Below are positions 50,598 to 60,003 of a stretch of DNA of 64,000 nucleotides, one piece after another (position 1 is the stretch's first letter; each line of letters starts with the position of its first letter). The position numbers and the translations under genes were made by a program. This stretch comes from Paragonimus skrjabini miyazakii (lineage: Eukaryota; Platyhelminthes; Trematoda; Plagiorchiida; Troglotrematidae): the NCBI GenBank assembly GCA_014338405.1, contig JTDE01003412.1, positions 15,872 to 79,871 of the forward strand. Direction: 5' to 3'. A model generated the notes under the pieces. It ran no database searches, had not been told where the DNA came from, and saw only the letters and a list, made by a program, of their open reading frames with translations.

Positions 50598-51066
50598 ATT
50601 TATTGATGGGTAGTGGGTGATTTTGGTTCTCATATAGATTGAACATCGCCCAATTGGTCGCAGCCGTCGAATTCCTATAGACTATCCAGTCGACCCCTTT
50701 CGAATAGCAGAAACACTAGACTCGAGTTTCGCTCTCATTAGAGCTCGTCAGTAGTGCATATCCTAGCCATTGCCGGGACTAGAACCACGGCCACGCTGTT
50801 CATGAGGCAACTGTGTCTAACGCTGCCCCACTGACCTCACATTAGGCACGACCGAATTATCATATGTGAACACTCAACCACTTTCGATTGTGAGTAATGA
50901 TCAGGTTGCCCGATCGTCTCGATAGGAGAAACGGTTACCGTCTGTTAACTCCAATTGATGAACCCTCGACTAGGAATTCTCTCCAAGTTGAAATCACAGA
51001 AATCATTGACTTGTTGAGCGGTATTTGATTACTGATGAGTAGTAGGGGATTTTGATTTTCATAGAG
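50598..51066 (-). mobile_element. Ribozyme repeat, copy 8: one unit plus a short second start
   Basis: The unit starts at TTGATGGGTAGTGGGTGATT and carries an intact hammerhead (50713-50757), box B (complement of GGACTAGAACC at 50778-50788), the box A region and a tail ending GAGCGGTATTTGATTACTGA. A second unit begins at about 51031 and is lost after about 35 bases. The 490-bp repeat starts about 80 bases further on. Confidence 0.9.
50713..50757 (-). ncRNA. Minimal type I hammerhead ribozyme, core intact
   Basis: GCACTA, CTGACGA, GCTC-TAATGA-GAGC, GAAA, C-TCGA-G, TC, TAGTGT on the minus strand. It is identical to the ribozymes at 29859 and 34038 over the core. Predicted cleavage lies between + positions 50718 and 50719. 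It is in intron 5, opposite to the gene strand. Confidence 0.85.
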
Positions 51067-51151
51067 TAAACTTCACCCACACTTTTTGGCTACCTATTTC
51101 TGGATCAGTATTGGCTAGGTGAAAAATTGCTTTTGACGATCAGCAAATATA

Positions 51152-51645
51152 AATATGTGACCGCATTCTGTGTTTACTTGTTCACATGCTCCACAGGAGC
51201 ATGTTATCTCAGTCGCACACGCTCCCGTGTTTCCCATAGGGTAGGTGAACGCAACCACAACGTGGCTGACCCCACGGGAACGAGGTGAGCAATTCTGACA
51301 CACCCCGTTCACTCAGAACACCGAGTCTCACCGGGGATGGCTTTCCAGCCGATTTATTGCTCTTCCAGTCCTCAATCCAATGGAGTCAAACCTCGCATTC
51401 TAGTCAGCGCCGAAACGATCAGCATTCGGTTGCGCTTTTCGCACTTGTGCATTCGGAAATATTTCTCCAGACTCCAATTGACACCTCTGGAGTTCAGTTT
51501 GTGCACCTGATTGTCCTTCAATTCAGCGCCGTTTACCATGATTATATGACAAGTTGTTCTTGGTTTTGTTTGCATGACAATCATGATGATTGAAAATGCT
51601 ATGTAATTTTGTCGATGTTGAATACCTGAAATTAGACTGTGCGCC
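51152..51645 (-). repeat. 490-bp dispersed repeat, member 1 (in intron 5)
   Basis: The whole stretch recurs in reverse complement at about 59518-60003 with scattered substitutions. Read on the minus strand it runs from ATTTCAGGTATTCAACATCG to GCGGTCACATATTTA. Partly open frames on both strands (102 and 118 codons) appear in both members but do not resemble a known protein. A perfect hairpin of 9-bp arms (ACATGCTCC, loop ACA) lies at 51184-51204. The family is unknown to me; it could be part of a larger retroelement. Confidence 0.85.
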
Positions 51646-51844
51646 GAGCCATCTTTCACTTCTGTTGAACTCGTGAGAACTATTCCAAACTTTGAGATGT
51701 TACATTGCAAAATAGAAAGCGCAAGCAACTACCGTATTTGCAGCATAATAGTTTCACTCGAGCTGTTCACTTCTGTCATACGCTGTGAACGAACTACTTC
51801 TGTTTAATATAATTTCTAGAGGAAACTTATCACCACTCACAAGT

Positions 51845-51965
51845 GATCGTAGTTGTTGAACTTCCACAGACTTTTCATTCAGCTCCTTTCGAAAACAAGC
51901 ACCAGATTCCAACATAACTTTTGTTAGAGCTCGTAAGTGGTGTATACTCCTGTCAGAAGACAATC
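51845..51965 (-). mobile_element. Ribozyme repeat, old diverged fragment
   Basis: CACTCACAAGTGATCGTAGT, CACAGACTTTTCATTCAGCT and GTTAGAGCTCGTAAGTGGTG on the + strand follow the family order with many changes. The ribozyme core is destroyed. Confidence 0.65.
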
Positions 51966-53218
51966 TCGACAACATCCATAAGCGCCTGCATATGATAATT
52001 TAGTCGCGAGTAATATGAGTTCCACTTCACATTGACCAAAACTTTTGCCATGTGGACGCGTGGCCTGATTTCTGGTCCCTCCGAAGGCAAGGATACGTAC
52101 TAGTGATAAGCAAAAAATAAGTCTATCGTTCCTTTCCAGAAGCAGCCGAGTGAAACGTCCACGTGAGAATGCAACAACTGGAATCTATTGTTGGTGATAG
52201 CTAATTTGTGTAGGCCTCAATCCCATACTACTCAAATATAATTATTTAATCAACAAAATGCAACGCAGTCGTCTACCAAATAGTTGTTCGCTTCAAACTG
52301 TAAAGCCTTGCTCTAAGCTATTGAGAGTAAAGCAGGTCTAAGATTGAGCATGTAAGTAGTAGACGTCATCGTACTCTACATTTATTTAGGAAATTGCATC
52401 AACAGAGGAGTGAAGAATAGGAAATTGGGGCCTATACTTAAGAACGAAGGCGGCCATCATCACTGTAGACAGCCATTTGTACACTTGCACATCTTGTAGA
52501 CCGTATTTATAGTTAAAACGCCAGTTAAGTGTGGTCGCTGGGGGTTGGAGAGGCCGTGCGTGCTCATCAATGTACCCGTTCAGCCACAATGAACAGATGG
52601 CACCGGCAGGTAAGTAGTGAAGATAGATTTAGGAGGTGAGCATCAAATAAAGACACTTGTCAAACGCCAAGAAACGCCTGGTTTTTACAGGTAGATCACG
52701 AGTCCAAAATGCCAAGCCATCGACATGCACTCTTTACCAAGCCCCAACTCATTGGTGTAGAAATAGGTGGAAAATCGATAATTTAGTGATTGCAAGTGAA
52801 AGTATCCACTAAAATGATGAAAACGGTAGGTTACATTGGTTTAAACCATCGTAATCAGCCTGTTCTCCTGCCGGAAGTAGTACCAAATCTAGTTTACATG
52901 TCCGGATAATGTAACTTTTTAGCCGAATTAACCGTTAACAAAGAAGCATCAATAAAACGAGTTATTGAAGATGGAATGAATGCCAAGAGTCCTGTGGGTA
53001 TCATATTAATATCATTTGAAATTAATTTTCTTTTGCAAAACAGGAACCATTGCAATGATTGATTAGGTTTGTTACACTGATTTATGGATTGGTTGACGTA
53101 AGTCCCCTTCTCTTTTAATTGCCAAATGAAGTTGCTGTTCTTGATTCTAAGAGCTGATTTATTGACGACTATGTTGATATTTATGTCTCCCGGCTTTTTG
53201 TTTTGATATATAACTCAG

Positions 53219-53778
53219 GTGACAATGACAGCATTTACTCAGATGAGCTCGATACAAGTGCGGAGGCAGATTCATCAGAAACCTTACCAACTACGCTCTC
53301 CGATACTGTGTTCAGCACCAGTATGTTGCCCAATAACGAAAACTCAAATATTGAAACGGAACAGAGTTTCAAACTTTCCTCTTCCGTTTCACAACTTCTG
53401 TTCACTTCGATGGCTGCAATGGGTCAAACATCAATTTCGCCCACCTTTATGTCCCATTTTCCACCCGTAGATGGGCCGACTGGCATCGTTGGGTCAGCTA
53501 GACTTCCATTTGAGCCTTGGAGCAAAAGTACTACGATAACGCAAGGTCAGACCAAAGATGTTGCCAATAGTGTGCACTACACTCCGGCAGAAAAGCATCC
53601 CGGAGTTGCGGATAAACGATCACTTACAAACGAACGCGATCTGGGTCATACGCCTCTAAACTCAGTTGTTCGACAAAACATGCTTGCCTTCAAAAATCAC
53701 TCAACCCCAGATTATACAACGCAATTTATGCACGATCCTATGTATCCCATTTGTTCGGAATCCCATGGAATCAAGTGA
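53219..53778 (+). CDS. lhx3: LHX3-type LIM-homeobox protein, exon 6 (C-terminal tail and stop)
   Basis: The acceptor TAACTCAG precedes GTGACAATG. The A left by exon 5 plus GT gives Ser365, then DNDSIYSDELDTSAEADSS, comparable in position and character to SDKDS...QDSDAEVS after the homeodomain of vertebrate LHX3. The rest (to residue 550, TGA at 53776-53778) is rich in Ser, Thr, Pro and Asn, likely disordered and perhaps a regulatory or activation tail. No domain is visible. I see no AATAAA in the next few hundred bases, so the 3' end of the transcript is not placed. Confidence 0.88.
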
Positions 53779-56700
53779 ACAGTATCACTGGTTATACAAA
53801 TGCCAGTGTGCACTCAACCGTCAGGAAGAAATCATCTTATTTGTCAACACGGAAACATCAATCGTAGCACACGCTCAAGGCCAGAGGTTCTCTGTGCAGC
53901 AAACTAGCCTATAAGCTCAAATGTACTCATGAACATCCTTCATTTAGTGAAAATGTGATTGATTTTCAACAGTCCTATGACGTAATTATCGCTTCGTTAT
54001 AACTTATCACGTCATTGAAAAAGTCTAGACAATATGATAGTGAATGGTTGTACTGTGAAGAATCTCTGCATACTTAACTACGATGTATCTGTCTATCCTT
54101 GTCATGTTTACAGTGGATCAAAACACAGTACCTCTCGAACTTACGATGCATCATGTCCCGAAGAAGTGACTGTCTGGTGATATGACACATATTTTAGCGG
54201 AGAACAAAATGGTTACAGCAAAACGGACAAAAAGTCAGCTCTTGGAAGAATACGGACGGAAAAATTTGTAAAGGAAAATGAAAAGATAGCTGGATAGCGG
54301 GAAACAATCCAAACTATGGTCTAACAAATTTACAACAAGCGCAGGTTAGTACACAGCGAAAGGTAGTTGATCACAGATAAGAGCGGAAAAAGCTGAACAC
54401 AACTTCATCCTACAGAAATGATATTAATGGTTGAGCTGCCCAAAAACTCACCTTCAAGAGTGCGGTGAGCATAACACACTCTGGAGAACTTTCGAATTAT
54501 GCATACTCGGACGTCGAATGAATATATTGCTTGCAAGTCGAGTGAATCATTCGATGTAGTTGTAACGAGTTACACATGAAGTGGTGAGTTGAGACAGACG
54601 AGGGCAGGTCTTGCCATGAGTAGCGAGGTTGGTGGAATGACCCATGTCTTAAAACATTGTCAGTTCTGACATGGCGTACCGTTCCAGATCAAGTAAACTA
54701 CATGCATGGGATAGTGGATGGTGTGTTGTCATTTGCTGTTTGATGCACTTTCTTAATAATGCATATATTCTTCTTGATGTTTAAGTGACAAGCCTGCTTA
54801 GTTATCTCAAGATGAGGAGGCCCCGATGAGTCACGAAGTTTTCAGAAGGAAAAGCTCAATGGATAGTACTTGAGAATCTACAGCCTGTTAAAAACAGGTT
54901 GCAACAAAGCCATGACTGGTGTGCATGAAACGTGTGCAAACGTCATTGGAAACATACAGGGCATAGTTAACTATTGTTAACCTAAAAAATAACGTTATTC
55001 ACGTTAGGTACTATGTCCAGCGGAAGTCTAGCTAAAAACCAAGCGAGTTAAAACCAATGGGTTACGTAGCTACACTTCATATGATACACCTTAACTGTTT
55101 TCAACTTGAACGATAGATAACCTGTCTACGATTTTAGAAGACCTGAAACTGAATTGTCAAAAACGAATGCTCATCAACATTTGTCTTCTTCGATTTTCCA
55201 CTCAACAATGTAGATTCACGAACTTATACATAGCGGCCCTTGCGAAAGTATGTGACAAGTGGATGAGTAAATATCGACTGATAGACTGCAACCTTGCAAC
55301 CTAAGTTTCAGTAATCTGTACTGAACAACCTCAATGAGAACAGACCTCCATTTGTTGAATTTAGCAAACGATAATGTTACGGTTCTGAAAGCAGACGATA
55401 GCCTTTCCACTCAAGCTTATTTCCGATAACCATTTATAATCCGTAATTAGTTCTCATGAGCAGCATGGTTGTGAAGTAACAACTGGCCGTCGAGGTGTTC
55501 AAACGTATGTGCACTGCTTGTGGTGGAGTGAGTGCAAGTTCTTGTAATGTATAAGACTTGGTTTGTTTCGTTACTGGTTTCCAAGGGTTACATTTAATTT
55601 TGCATTAAATTGTAACGAGCTTGATGTGTTTTTATGCAACCTTTGGTTGACACTCGAAGACTGATTAAAGGGACGGATGAAGGGTGCAATTAAATCTAAC
55701 TGGAGTTTAGAGGAAACCTTTAAATAATCTCTTCGATTTTCCATCCGCTGACCAATTGCAAAACACACTATCATCATGACTGTCAAGCGGGTAAAATTAA
55801 AGGCGCTAAACGACTTACGAAGTTGTCTAAACAATGCCATAACGTGAACATTTTATAGGGGAGAGGGGCACAGGGTTTCGCATCTGACTAAGCATTCACG
55901 GTTCAGCCAAAACCGCGTTCACACTTTGTTGTCAGTACGTGACGAAGCATGTTGCACACATAAGCATACAAGTGTCATGACACATATAGGAATATAAGCC
56001 AATCTTTTGGTACTGATGCAAAAGATTCGTACTTTAATCAGTTACCAGTCTAACCGACAAACAGTTTCATGCAAAGTTTTCATTTAGTTTTATTGGCAGT
56101 AAACAGAGCAAGAAACTGTTACTCTCCAATAGTAAACTGTTAGAACTGTTGTGTGTGGCTATCCCAATCAAGCTACATAGACCCGCGTGGTGTGTTAAAA
56201 TAGGAAATGTATTCAATTCATGGGCCCACTGTTGTTCCGATGCATCATCTTGTCATGAGTGTTTGGTCATATAGAACAACCTATTTGTTGAACGCGCAAT
56301 AAGAGTGGAAATGAGTGATGGCTATTCGGCTGAAGTGATTTGTCTAACATTTCGTTACAGTTTACATTATAATACATCTCAAAACGTATGTTCAAGGAAC
56401 TACATGGCAGGTGCATATCAAAAAAATGTCTTACAATCCGTAATGTTTTTTTAACGGTTACATCCATTATTATATATCTTTATTTCAACTAATAATTTGG
56501 CAAATCAGGAGCTGTACAAATGTTGAGAGATGTCCGATCACACTATTTGTGTGACTGAACCAAAGTGGATACAATTTTCATTGTACAGACAAGTAAGAGT
56601 TTACGGTCTGTGTCATGCAAACGCATGCACGAAACACAGTGAAAATTATGTCAAGTATTGCTGTTAAACTATTTTCTACTATCATCCATTTGAGATTCGA

Positions 56701-57539
56701 TTACGTTTTGTTGGCCAGTTCAAATAGACTGTCACGCAATGCAAGATGAAATAGACAACTCCCTCAATAAGTAGACTGATTGTATAAATACTTAGATTTT
56801 GTGTCACCAAATGCTGTGTATCTATCAGTCGTAGATCTTCTAAAGAACGTTATTGAACCGTAAAGCAATTTTTAACCATCCTTACAAGATATTGACCCTT
56901 TATTATGCCATTTACCACACAATCCAGTGTGACAACCAAAACTGTAGGACGTAGGTCACGAAGCACAGTAACGGCTCATAGTGTATGCTACATCCAACAG
57001 ATATTTCAGTTATCAACGCCAATTCTAAAAGCACCTTTAACCCCAGAAGTCATACAGTCAAAATTAACTACTAAATTTAGTTTTCACAATATCATTCTGC
57101 CTACTAATCTCTTCACCGCGTTGACTCTCAGATTAACAGCCCTCTATAAATCGTGCATTAAACATATTCATGGTAAAGAGATTTGTAAGATTTAGAGTTT
57201 AATAGGCATTGCATAGTGAAGTATATAACCAGTGAACATGATCACATGCCAATGTATAGCCGATACCAAAGCAAATGGTATTATCAAAGTCTTCATCGGT
57301 GCAGAGAGAGGACATACATTGTGATATGTTAAAGTATCGTTCAACTGCAAACGTCGTAAACGTAAAAAAGCAAGTTATATACGACGGATAAAGAGACAGA
57401 CAGGGTATGCACATGCACAAATTCGCGCCAAGTATTACTTCATCAACGCCACGGCAGATGAATGGGTTGTCTTAACCACTTTTATTTACATAAGGTCGGC
57501 TGGTGAGATCTGAGCAACATAGCTTCAATAAAGGTCAGT
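53779..57539. other. Downstream flank of the LHX3-type gene, nothing else recognised
   Basis: It presumably starts with the 3' untranslated region. A 96-codon frame at 56905-57195 (+) has no recognisable similarity. I see no RNA gene or named repeat. Confidence 0.45.
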
Positions 57540-57890
57540 TACTGATGAGCAGTCGACGATTTGGTTAATTTCAAGTTGGACATCACCCACAATCGATCGC
57601 AGCTGTCGCATTCCCATAGACATTACAGTCGGCCCATTTTGAACACCAGACTCTCAATAGAGCTCGTCTGTACTGCATATCTTCGCCACTGCCGGGACTA
57701 GAACTCCGGCCAAACTGTTCATGAGACAACCGTGTTTACCACTGGGCCATTGACCTCACATTAGGCACGACCGAGTTATCATATGTGAACACTCAACCAC
57801 TTGCTTGTGAGTAATGATCAGGTTGCCCGATCATCTCGAAAGGAGACAGTTACTGTCTGTTAACTCCAATCGATAACCCCGTGACCAGGA
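57540..57890 (-). mobile_element. Ribozyme repeat, copy 9, ribozyme centre deleted
   Basis: The unit has the TTAATTTCAAG head, the tRNA-like region (complement of GGACTAGAACTCC and the box A region) and the tail up to CGATAACCCCGTGACCAGGA. The hammerhead is shortened to AGACTCTCAATAGAGCTCG on +, which removes the GAAA strand and stem III, much as in copy 3. Confidence 0.87.
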
Positions 57891-58097
57891 CCTAGCAGGT
57901 TTAATGAGATCGGAGATTTCGACCTGTCTAGGAAGTCCCAATCGCGGGGTTATTGATTGGAGTTAACAGATAGTAACTGTGTCTCCTATCGAAGCGATCG
58001 GGCAACCTGATCATTACTTACAAGCGGAAGTGGTTGAGCGTTCACATATGATAATTCGGTCGTGCCTAGTGTGAGGTCAACGGTGCCGTAGTAAAGG
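57891..58097 (+). mobile_element. Inverted tail of the ribozyme repeat, making a palindrome with copy 9
   Basis: From CTAGCAGGTTTAATGAGATC the sequence is the sense strand of the family tail (CGACCTGTCTAGGAAGTCCC, TTGGAGTTAACAGATAGTAA, TGATAATTCGGTCGTGCCTA) and ends in the box A region near GCCGTAGTAAA. About 150 bases pair with 57737-57888. A Penelope-like remnant begins immediately after. Confidence 0.87.
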
Positions 58098-58375
58098 TCA
58101 GTTGCTTTGGCCTCCAATCACATGACAACATTTTGAATGAGCTGAGTGGGTCACTTTGGTAGCTTGTTTTCATGAGGCGTTCAGCAACCAATGATGCGGG
58201 ATTTCGAGCAACGAAAACATCGATTTGAGACTGGTGTGCCATCAACTGTTTTCGTAAACGTAACTGCAAGTGAACTGGTATTCAACGTGAGAGACGGAAT
58301 ATTTAAACAAACTGCGGTCGCTACTATCTACAGCTGGTTCTTTGATGATTTGAAGCAAGCGCACCGTGGTAACTA
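58098..58375 (-). pseudogene. Penelope-like element fragment (GIY-YIG end), minus strand
   Basis: On the minus strand YSVSHVEYQFTCSYVYENS is followed by a stop and then by VARNPASLVAERLMKTSYQS and DPLSSFKML. These match YSVSHAVYQFNCSC and LVPRNLASAIAKHLMITDHQ of the fragment at 24425, and the C-terminal part of the element at 9607. It is truncated, with stop and shifts. Confidence 0.75.
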
Positions 58376-59517
58376 CATACGTACGGAATAGGGCCTGTTG
58401 AATCAACTGATCATGTTCTGAATTCCTACGATCCTTCTAGAATAGTCATGTTGCTGTTAAGGTTTTTCTAAGCATTTCTTCTCCTGTTTGCACTGTATCA
58501 GTCTGATAAGGTGTTGATCAAATCATATTTGTATGCCATCGCGGCAAAATTAGAGAAATAAAGATATTGTCCCCACCCCACCCCCCTCCTATATTGTTTA
58601 ACGATGGACCGATCGCCTTAAAGTTTCATCATCATGCCTGATGATGAGTACGTCTCAAAAACTAAACTGCTGTTTGACTCAGCTTCCACAGACAAGGGTT
58701 AATGGAATTAAGAAGGGCAAAAGAACAAACCAAAACGATCAATGTTCGCAAAGATTAAGATATCATCAACGTGCCGTTTGTACAATACGCTTTTGGCAAT
58801 GTTATCTTGATCACTTCGATCACTCCTAAGAAAATATCAGCTAATGTAACAGTCATGGCTATCACGTCCAGCTATTTATAAGAAGATCCTTCAAAATTAA
58901 ACCTGATGTTTACTGTACACAGTAAAATGAAGTCCTTGAGGTGGAATACCTATATTACAGTTTTCGTTAATTATGAAGCCACATAGGAATTCAACTGTCT
59001 CACAAAAAGGAACATTTGTGAAAAAAATGAATAGTCATTAATAAAGTGTATAGCTTTGGAACTCACTGATACAATTTTTAATGTCTCCGCTATATCAGAG
59101 AAATCCTTCAAGCAATGGATACATATTTTGTGAAAAACATCCAAAATGCCAACTAACCAACATAATGATAAACCGAATTGTCCACACGTAAGGGTGATCG
59201 CAGAGGCGCCACATCCTTGTATATACAGGGTGCATCCTCATGTGCAGTTTCTGTGCCAACTAACTTCATGGGCCTACACTGATTTTCGCTGACACGATCA
59301 TGCAAAAGCAATATCCGGAATCGCCTAGCTACCTGCGTTCGACCAATGTTATTTTCAGTTGTTTTACGTTATTTAAACATTCAAATCACTTTTTTCTCAA
59401 TAGTGATGCGAGTTCCAGTCTGTAACGAATACCGTTTAATCCAATCAGCGAAACCTGTTTATTAAAATCACAAAACAAATTTCAAATATTGCAGATTTTG
59501 AGAAGCAAGAGGTAGCC
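58376..59517. other. Intergenic DNA, nothing recognised
   Basis: A C-rich tract (58571-58589) is the only compositional feature seen. No gene is supported. Confidence 0.5.
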
Positions 59518-60003
59518 CGGAGAACAGTATAATTCCAGGTATTCAACATCGGCAAAAATACATTGCATTTTCAATCCTCATGATTGCCACGCAAGCAAAA
59601 CCAAGAACAACTTGTCATATAATCATGGTAAACGGCTCTGAATTGAAGGGCAATCAGGTGCACAAACTGAACTCCAGAGGTGTCGATTGGGGTCTGGACA
59701 AATATTTCCGAATGCACAAGTGCGAATTGCGCAACCGAATGCTGATCGTTTTGGCGCTGACCAGAATGCGAGGTTTTACTCCATTGGATTGAGGACTGGA
59801 AGAGCAATAACTCGGCTGGAAAGCCATTCCCGGTGGGACTCGGTGTTCTGAGTGAACGGAGGGTGTCAGAATTGCTCACCTCGTTCCCGTGGGGTAAGCC
59901 ACGTTCACCTATCCTATGGGAAACAGGCGAGCGTGTGCGACTAAGGCAACATGCTCCACAGGAGCATGTGAACAAGTGAACACAAAATACGGTCACATAT
60001 TTA
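59518..60003 (+). repeat. 490-bp dispersed repeat, member 2
   Basis: Reverse-complement partner of 51152-51645. It shares CAGGTATTCAACATCG, CAAGAACAACTTGTCATATA and the ACATGCTCC-ACA-GGAGCATGT hairpin (59949-59969). Stops and small changes differ between the two members, so the open frames seen in them (up to 170 codons here, on the minus strand) are probably not under coding selection. Confidence 0.85.

Larger units (their letters stand above)
50106..53218 (+). other. Intron 5, about 3.1 kb
   Basis: GTAAGT donor, TAACTCAG acceptor. It contains a tRNA-like fragment, ribozyme-repeat copy 8, the first of two inverted 490-bp repeats and a worn ribozyme-repeat fragment. Confidence 0.85.
11206..53778 (+). 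other. lhx3: LIM-homeobox gene of the Lhx3/Lhx4 (lim-3) class, whole span
   Basis: Six exons (11206-11515, 39499-39667, 41686-41888, 45111-45288, 49873-50105, 53219-53778) join with matching phases into 1653 coding bases including stop, a 550-residue product. Order: acidic N-terminus (1-103), LIM1 (107-157), LIM2 (166-220), homeodomain (about 235-294), tail (295-550). Lhx3/4 proteins are nuclear transcription factors that specify motor neuron, interneuron and (in vertebrates) pituitary fates, with the LIM domains binding LDB/CLIM cofactors. Class assignment rests on family-diagnostic stretches in LIM2 and the homeodomain. The vertebrate protein is about 400 residues, so this one has longer ends. 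Exon 1 is the least certain part. Confidence 0.9.

Noticed and set aside
53666..53914. Overlapping 82-codon + frame at the end of exon 6
   Set aside because: It is a shadow in another frame of the LHX3 tail and the following 3' region, with no own features.
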